Source: Thermoplasmata archaeon (GTDB lineage Archaea > Thermoplasmatota > Thermoplasmata > Lutacidiplasmatales > UBA184). Taken from it: DNA of 15,598 nucleotides. The stretch lies in NCBI GenBank assembly GCA_030038885.1, contig JASHQY010000154.1:1-15598 (forward strand). The letters run 5' to 3'. Every line of letters starts with the position of its first letter. The first letter of the stretch is position 1. Of the stretch, positions 12,975-15,598 are shown in pieces. The notes under the pieces were generated by a model. The model had not been told where the DNA came from and searched no databases. It worked only from the letters and a program-made list of their open reading frames with translations. A program made the translations under genes and the position numbers.

Positions 12975-13564
12975 CGGACTCCCCGGGACTCGAGGCGTTC
13001 GCCCGCGGGTACCTCGCGGAGGCCCGGGCGGCGCTCGCCGAACCGTACCTCCTCGAGGGGGTCGGCCGGATCGTCCCGATCCTCCTGCGCGCCCGCGCGT
13101 CGGGCCGGACGGTGTTCTTCTTCGGCAACGGGGGCAGCGCGTCGACCGCGTCCCACTTCGTGGTCGACCTGAGCAAGGTCGCCGCGCGCGGCGACGGGCC
13201 GCGGATCCGCTGCGTCGGCCTGAGCGACAACATCCCGAGCCTGACCGCGTGGGGCAACGACACCGAGTACTCGCGGATCTTCTCCGAGCAGCTCAAGATC
13301 CTCGCGCAGCCGGGCGACGTCGCGATCGCGCTGTCCGGCAGCGGGAACTCGCCGAACGTCCTCGCGGGGGTCCGCGCGGCGAAGGAGCTCGGGGTCACGA
13401 CGATCGGCCTCACCGGGATCGGCGGCGGGCAGCTGAAGGACCTCGCGGACGTCGCGGTCGTCGTCCCCTCGAACAGCATGCAGCACACCGAGGACGTGCA
13501 CGTCCTGATCCTCCACCTCCTCACGGCGTACCTGCGGGACGCCGGCCCGATCTCCCGGCGATGA
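12971..13564 (+). CDS. gmhA: SIS-domain phosphoheptose isomerase (GmhA-like)
   Basis: GmhA converts sedoheptulose 7-phosphate to D-glycero-D-manno-heptose 7-phosphate. The 197-residue product is a single SIS domain: FFFGNGGSASTASHF (49-63, phosphate loop), LSDNIPSLTAWGND (84-97), ISGSGN-type loop LSGSGNSPNV (121-130), LTGIGGGQL (147-155) and TEDVHVLILH (173-182). Compared with E. coli GmhA, the catalytic Glu65 aligns with Asp66 and the catalytic His180 with His182. The Glu-to-Asp change is notable but, from memory, is common in SIS proteins paired with HddA. ATGA overlaps at both ends couple it to the kinase upstream and the CBS protein downstream. Another sugar-phosphate isomerase activity is possible, but the kinase neighbour favours heptose. 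Confidence 0.87.
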   Translation: MTDSPGLEAFARGYLAEARAALAEPYLLEGVGRIVPILLRARASGRTVFFFGNGGSASTASHFVVDLSKVAARGDGPRIRCVGLSDNIPSLTAWGNDTEYSRIFSEQLKILAQPGDVAIALSGSGNSPNVLAGVRAAKELGVTTIGLTGIGGGQLKDLADVAVVVPSNSMQHTEDVHVLILHLLTAYLRDAGPISRR

Positions 13565-14403
13565 TCGTTCGGGTCCAGGACTACATGGTGCTCGAGGTCG
13601 AGCACCTGCGCGACGCGACGACCGTCCGCGAGGCGATCGAGCGGCTCTCCCGGAGCCGGCACCACGGCCTGCCGGTGACCGACGCGGCGATGAAGCTCGT
13701 CGGGTTCGTGAGCGCGAAGGAGCTCCTGCGGCACGCGGGCGAGGGCGCGACCCCGCTCGCGCGGATCATCCGGCCCGGCACGTACACCGCGAGCCCCGAC
13801 ACCGGGCTCGACGACGCGGCGCGGATCATGTTCCGCTTCGGCCTCCGCGACCTGCCGATCATCGACGCCGAGGGGCGGCTTTGCGGGATCCTCTCGAACC
13901 TCGACATCGTCCGCTCGCACTTCGAGCGCGCGTCGCCGGCGAAGGCCGACACGCTCCGCACGCTCCTCAGCGAGCGCTACGGGATCCCGTTCTCGTTCCA
14001 CCGGGGCCTCGTGCCGATCGAGTGCCTGACCCCGACCCAGTGGAAGGTCTTCGAGGACGAGCTCGCCGGGCGCCGCTACGAGCTCGAGCGCGGGTTCGCG
14101 GAGCCGGTGCTCGTCGTGCAGAAGGGCGACGCGTGGATCCTCGTCGACGGCCACCACCGGGCGCTCGCGGCGCGCGAGATGGGGCTCCGCCAGCTCCAGG
14201 CGTTCATCCTCACGAGCGACCGGCCGGACGAGTTCGCCCGGGCCCAGACCGGATTCGAGCGGCTCGCCGCGGAGCACCACCTCCGCACGATCGACGACAT
14301 CGAGATCGACCAGTCCGCCCAGCACCCGCTGATCGAAGTGACGACCCAGCTGCTCCGGCGGTTCGAGACCGGGGCCACCCGGCAGCCGTCCTCCGCGCCG
14401 TGA
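13561..14403 (+). CDS. CBS-pair protein fused to a ParB/SerK-like domain (possible nucleotide-sensing free serine kinase)
   Basis: The protein is 280 residues. Residues 5-60 and 67-122 form two CBS domains (HGLPVTDAAMKLVGFVS; RDLPIIDAEGRLCGILSNLDI), which usually bind adenine nucleotides. Residues about 150-220 form a ParB/Srx-fold domain with PIECL (Glu154) and LVDGHHRALAAREMG (195-209). This arrangement resembles the archaeal ADP-dependent serine kinase SerK (catalytic Glu in FIELD, then VDGHHR) more than plasmid partition ParB. No helix-turn-helix is evident, so DNA partitioning is unlikely. A role in making O-phosphoserine under energy control is inferred and not shown. The remaining C-terminal part (220-280) is helical and unassigned. 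The start ATG overlaps the gmhA stop (ATGA), so it is cotranslated with the heptose genes. Domain calls are firm; the activity is tentative. Confidence 0.85.
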   Translation: MIVRVQDYMVLEVEHLRDATTVREAIERLSRSRHHGLPVTDAAMKLVGFVSAKELLRHAGEGATPLARIIRPGTYTASPDTGLDDAARIMFRFGLRDLPIIDAEGRLCGILSNLDIVRSHFERASPAKADTLRTLLSERYGIPFSFHRGLVPIECLTPTQWKVFEDELAGRRYELERGFAEPVLVVQKGDAWILVDGHHRALAAREMGLRQLQAFILTSDRPDEFARAQTGFERLAAEHHLRTIDDIEIDQSAQHPLIEVTTQLLRRFETGATRQPSSAP

Positions 14404-14442
14404 CCCCGGCGGCCCGGCGCGGGCGTCGGTCGGTACCTCCTG

Positions 14443-14450
14443 AATAAGAG
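14443..14450 (+). promoter_or_regulatory. TATA-like box ahead of the membrane-protein gene
   Basis: AATAAGAG predicts a transcript start near 14473, about 8 bases before the GTG at 14481. It shares the heptamer ATAAGAG with the box before hddA. It is the only AT-rich motif in the 77-base gap after the CBS gene. Confidence 0.5.
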
Positions 14451-14480
14451 CGGGACCGCCGTCCCCGGCGCGGAGGGTCC

Positions 14481-15479
14481 GTGCCGTTCCCCTTGCCTCC
14501 GCTCGACGTGACCGGGTCCCTCGCCGCGTTCGTCGTGATCGCGGTCGCGATGGTCGTCGTGACGATCGTGGTCTTCGGGCTCGCGCTGCCGACGCGCGGG
14601 CGCCCGCCCCTCGTCACGCAGCTCGCGCTCGTCCTCGCGGTCATCGGCGGGGGCAACGTGCTCCTGCTCGCGCTCGTCTTCGTCTTCCTGAGCACGAACG
14701 GCACCTCGGCCTGGACGTTCGTCCTGCTCGCGTTCAACTTCATGATGGTCGGACCCGCCGGCCTCTGGTTCATCGGGCTCGTGATCTTCCAGGACCGTCG
14801 GGTGGACCGGACCGCGTGGTGGTTCCCCCTCGGGCTCGCGGTCGTGACGACCGGCTCCGAGGTCCTGATGGGGTTTTTGTTCGCGCTCGGCGGGGAGACG
14901 ACCGCGCTCCCGGTCGTGCCGACCCTCGCGCTCGGCGTCTCGTCCGTCTGGTTCTTCTGGTCGATGGCCGCGATCATGGCGGCCCTGATCGCCTGGGCCC
15001 CGCTCTCCCGCCTCGAGCGGAACGGGCTCGCGGCCCTCACGCTCTCGGCGGCGCTCGGACCGTGGGTGACGTCGTATCCGATCGTCGGGGGGATCGCGAT
15101 GGCCGTGCTCATGGGGGCGTTCTTCCTGCTCCTCGTCCGCGCGCTCGCCCGCCCCGGCGGGACCGGGCCGCGCCCGATCGGGTTCCTGATCGGCCTCACG
15201 CTCGCGTTCTTCGCGATGGCCTCCGCGGGCCTCGCGCTGGCCGCCTCGGACGGGGCGGTCGCCGCGGTCCTTTCCTACGGCAGCGTCACCGGCGTCGTCA
15301 TGACCGCCGAGATCGCGGGACTGATCCGGCGGTACTGGGTCGGGTCCCCCGAGGAGCCGTGGTTGCGCCGGCACTTCTCGGACGACGACGAGCCCGCCGG
15401 CCTGGCCCCGGGCCCGAGCGTCGCGCCGCCGCTCGCGGACGGAGCTCGGGCCGAACCGGTCGCCGCGCCGGAGAGCTGA
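14481..15479 (+). CDS. Multi-pass integral membrane protein of unknown function
   Basis: The family is not recognised. The 332 residues contain about eight hydrophobic segments, roughly at 13-35, 44-71, 77-103, 113-136, 145-172, 180-218 (long enough for one or two), 233-255 and 262-285. Charged loops lie between them (QDRRVDRTAWW, LSRLERNG, VRALARPGG). A hydrophilic, acidic, Pro/Ala-rich tail of about 45 residues (SDDDEPAG...) should lie in the cytosol by the positive-inside rule, since Arg-rich RRYW precedes it. There is no ATP-binding, transporter or catalytic motif I can name. GTG at 14481 follows a TATA-like box, and no standard start lies closer. It stands alone after the heptose/CBS operon; a link to surface glycan synthesis is only a guess. 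Confidence 0.8.
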   Translation: MPFPLPPLDVTGSLAAFVVIAVAMVVVTIVVFGLALPTRGRPPLVTQLALVLAVIGGGNVLLLALVFVFLSTNGTSAWTFVLLAFNFMMVGPAGLWFIGLVIFQDRRVDRTAWWFPLGLAVVTTGSEVLMGFLFALGGETTALPVVPTLALGVSSVWFFWSMAAIMAALIAWAPLSRLERNGLAALTLSAALGPWVTSYPIVGGIAMAVLMGAFFLLLVRALARPGGTGPRPIGFLIGLTLAFFAMASAGLALAASDGAVAAVLSYGSVTGVVMTAEIAGLIRRYWVGSPEEPWLRRHFSDDDEPAGLAPGPSVAPPLADGARAEPVAAPES

Positions 15480-15530
15480 GTTCAAGGGCCGCCGGCGGCG
15501 GACGCGGGGCGCCTCCGATTCGTACAACAC

Positions 15531-15538
15531 GCATATCA
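15531..15538 (+). promoter_or_regulatory. TATA-like box at right edge
   Basis: GCATATCA in GC-rich DNA predicts a transcript start near 15561, about 15 bases before a GTG at 15576 that has GGGGGG just upstream. It supports a new gene beginning at the window edge. Confidence 0.45.
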
Positions 15539-15575
15539 ACCGCGTCCAGGTCCGACCGCCGTCAGGGGGGACTCC

Positions 15576-15598
15576 GTGGCCGACGTGCGGACGCGCCA
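15576..15598 (+). CDS. Probable start of a truncated gene (7 codons visible)
   Basis: GTG at 15576 opens a frame reading MADVRTR up to the window end. A purine-rich GGGGGGA lies 5 bases upstream and a TATA-like box about 42 bases upstream. Too little is visible to name the product, and a different start further downstream is possible. Confidence 0.4.

Noticed and set aside
13999..14200. ParB chromosome/plasmid partition function
   Set aside because: There is no helix-turn-helix or ParA partner. The Glu154 plus DGHHR pattern and CBS fusion fit the SerK-like branch better.
1..15598. tRNA, rRNA, CRISPR, insertion sequence or integrase
   Set aside because: No cloverleaf, spaced direct repeats, transposase motifs or att-like duplications were seen on either strand by reading. 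Composition is even across the window, giving no sign of an island.

Overview
The window is a GC-rich (about 70% by eye), densely coded stretch of what is almost certainly archaeal chromosomal DNA. It carries a DNA polymerase D small subunit, an archaeal-type DnaG, an Fe-S XPD helicase, a LonB-like AAA+ module, AT-rich TATA-like boxes 20-40 bases ahead of starts, and several apparently leaderless or GTG starts without Shine-Dalgarno motifs. The XPD reads most like Thermoplasma XPD, so I favour an uncultured, high-GC member of the Euryarchaeota/Thermoplasmatota. That placement is inference. No mobile element, CRISPR array, tRNA or rRNA was seen.

Layout. 1-2745 (minus strand): a left-truncated LonB-type AAA+ gene that carries a four-cysteine zinc ribbon where archaeal LonB normally has its membrane anchor, and dnaG. 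2746-3110: a gene-free regulatory stretch. 3111-3779 (plus): an unrecognised 222-residue protein with a clear TATA box. 3912-5887 (plus): polB (DP1), overlapped by cutA, whose arginine-rich tail runs into the convergent pgk. 5805-8419 (minus): two tiny overlapping coiled-coil genes, panE and pgk, apparently one operon. 8530-9803 (plus): mdh and a FixX-type ferredoxin. 9950-11971 (plus): xpd. 11997-14403 (plus): a three-gene ATGA-coupled operon of heptose-7-phosphate kinase (HddA-like), phosphoheptose isomerase (GmhA-like) and a CBS-CBS-ParB/SerK-like protein. 14481-15479 (plus): an unknown multi-pass membrane protein. At the right edge is the probable start of another gene.

How the genes fit together. 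DnaG, PolD small subunit and XPD belong to replication and repair; pgk, mdh and fixX to central carbon and electron transfer; panE to CoA synthesis. The heptose pair probably makes activated heptose precursors for surface glycans. Most of the window is housekeeping. The parts that stand out are the zinc-ribbon LonB variant, the CBS-fused serine-kinase-like protein locked to a heptose module, the bacterial-looking pgk behind two unknown coiled-coil microproteins, and the cutA/pgk end, where a six-C run may hide a frameshift.
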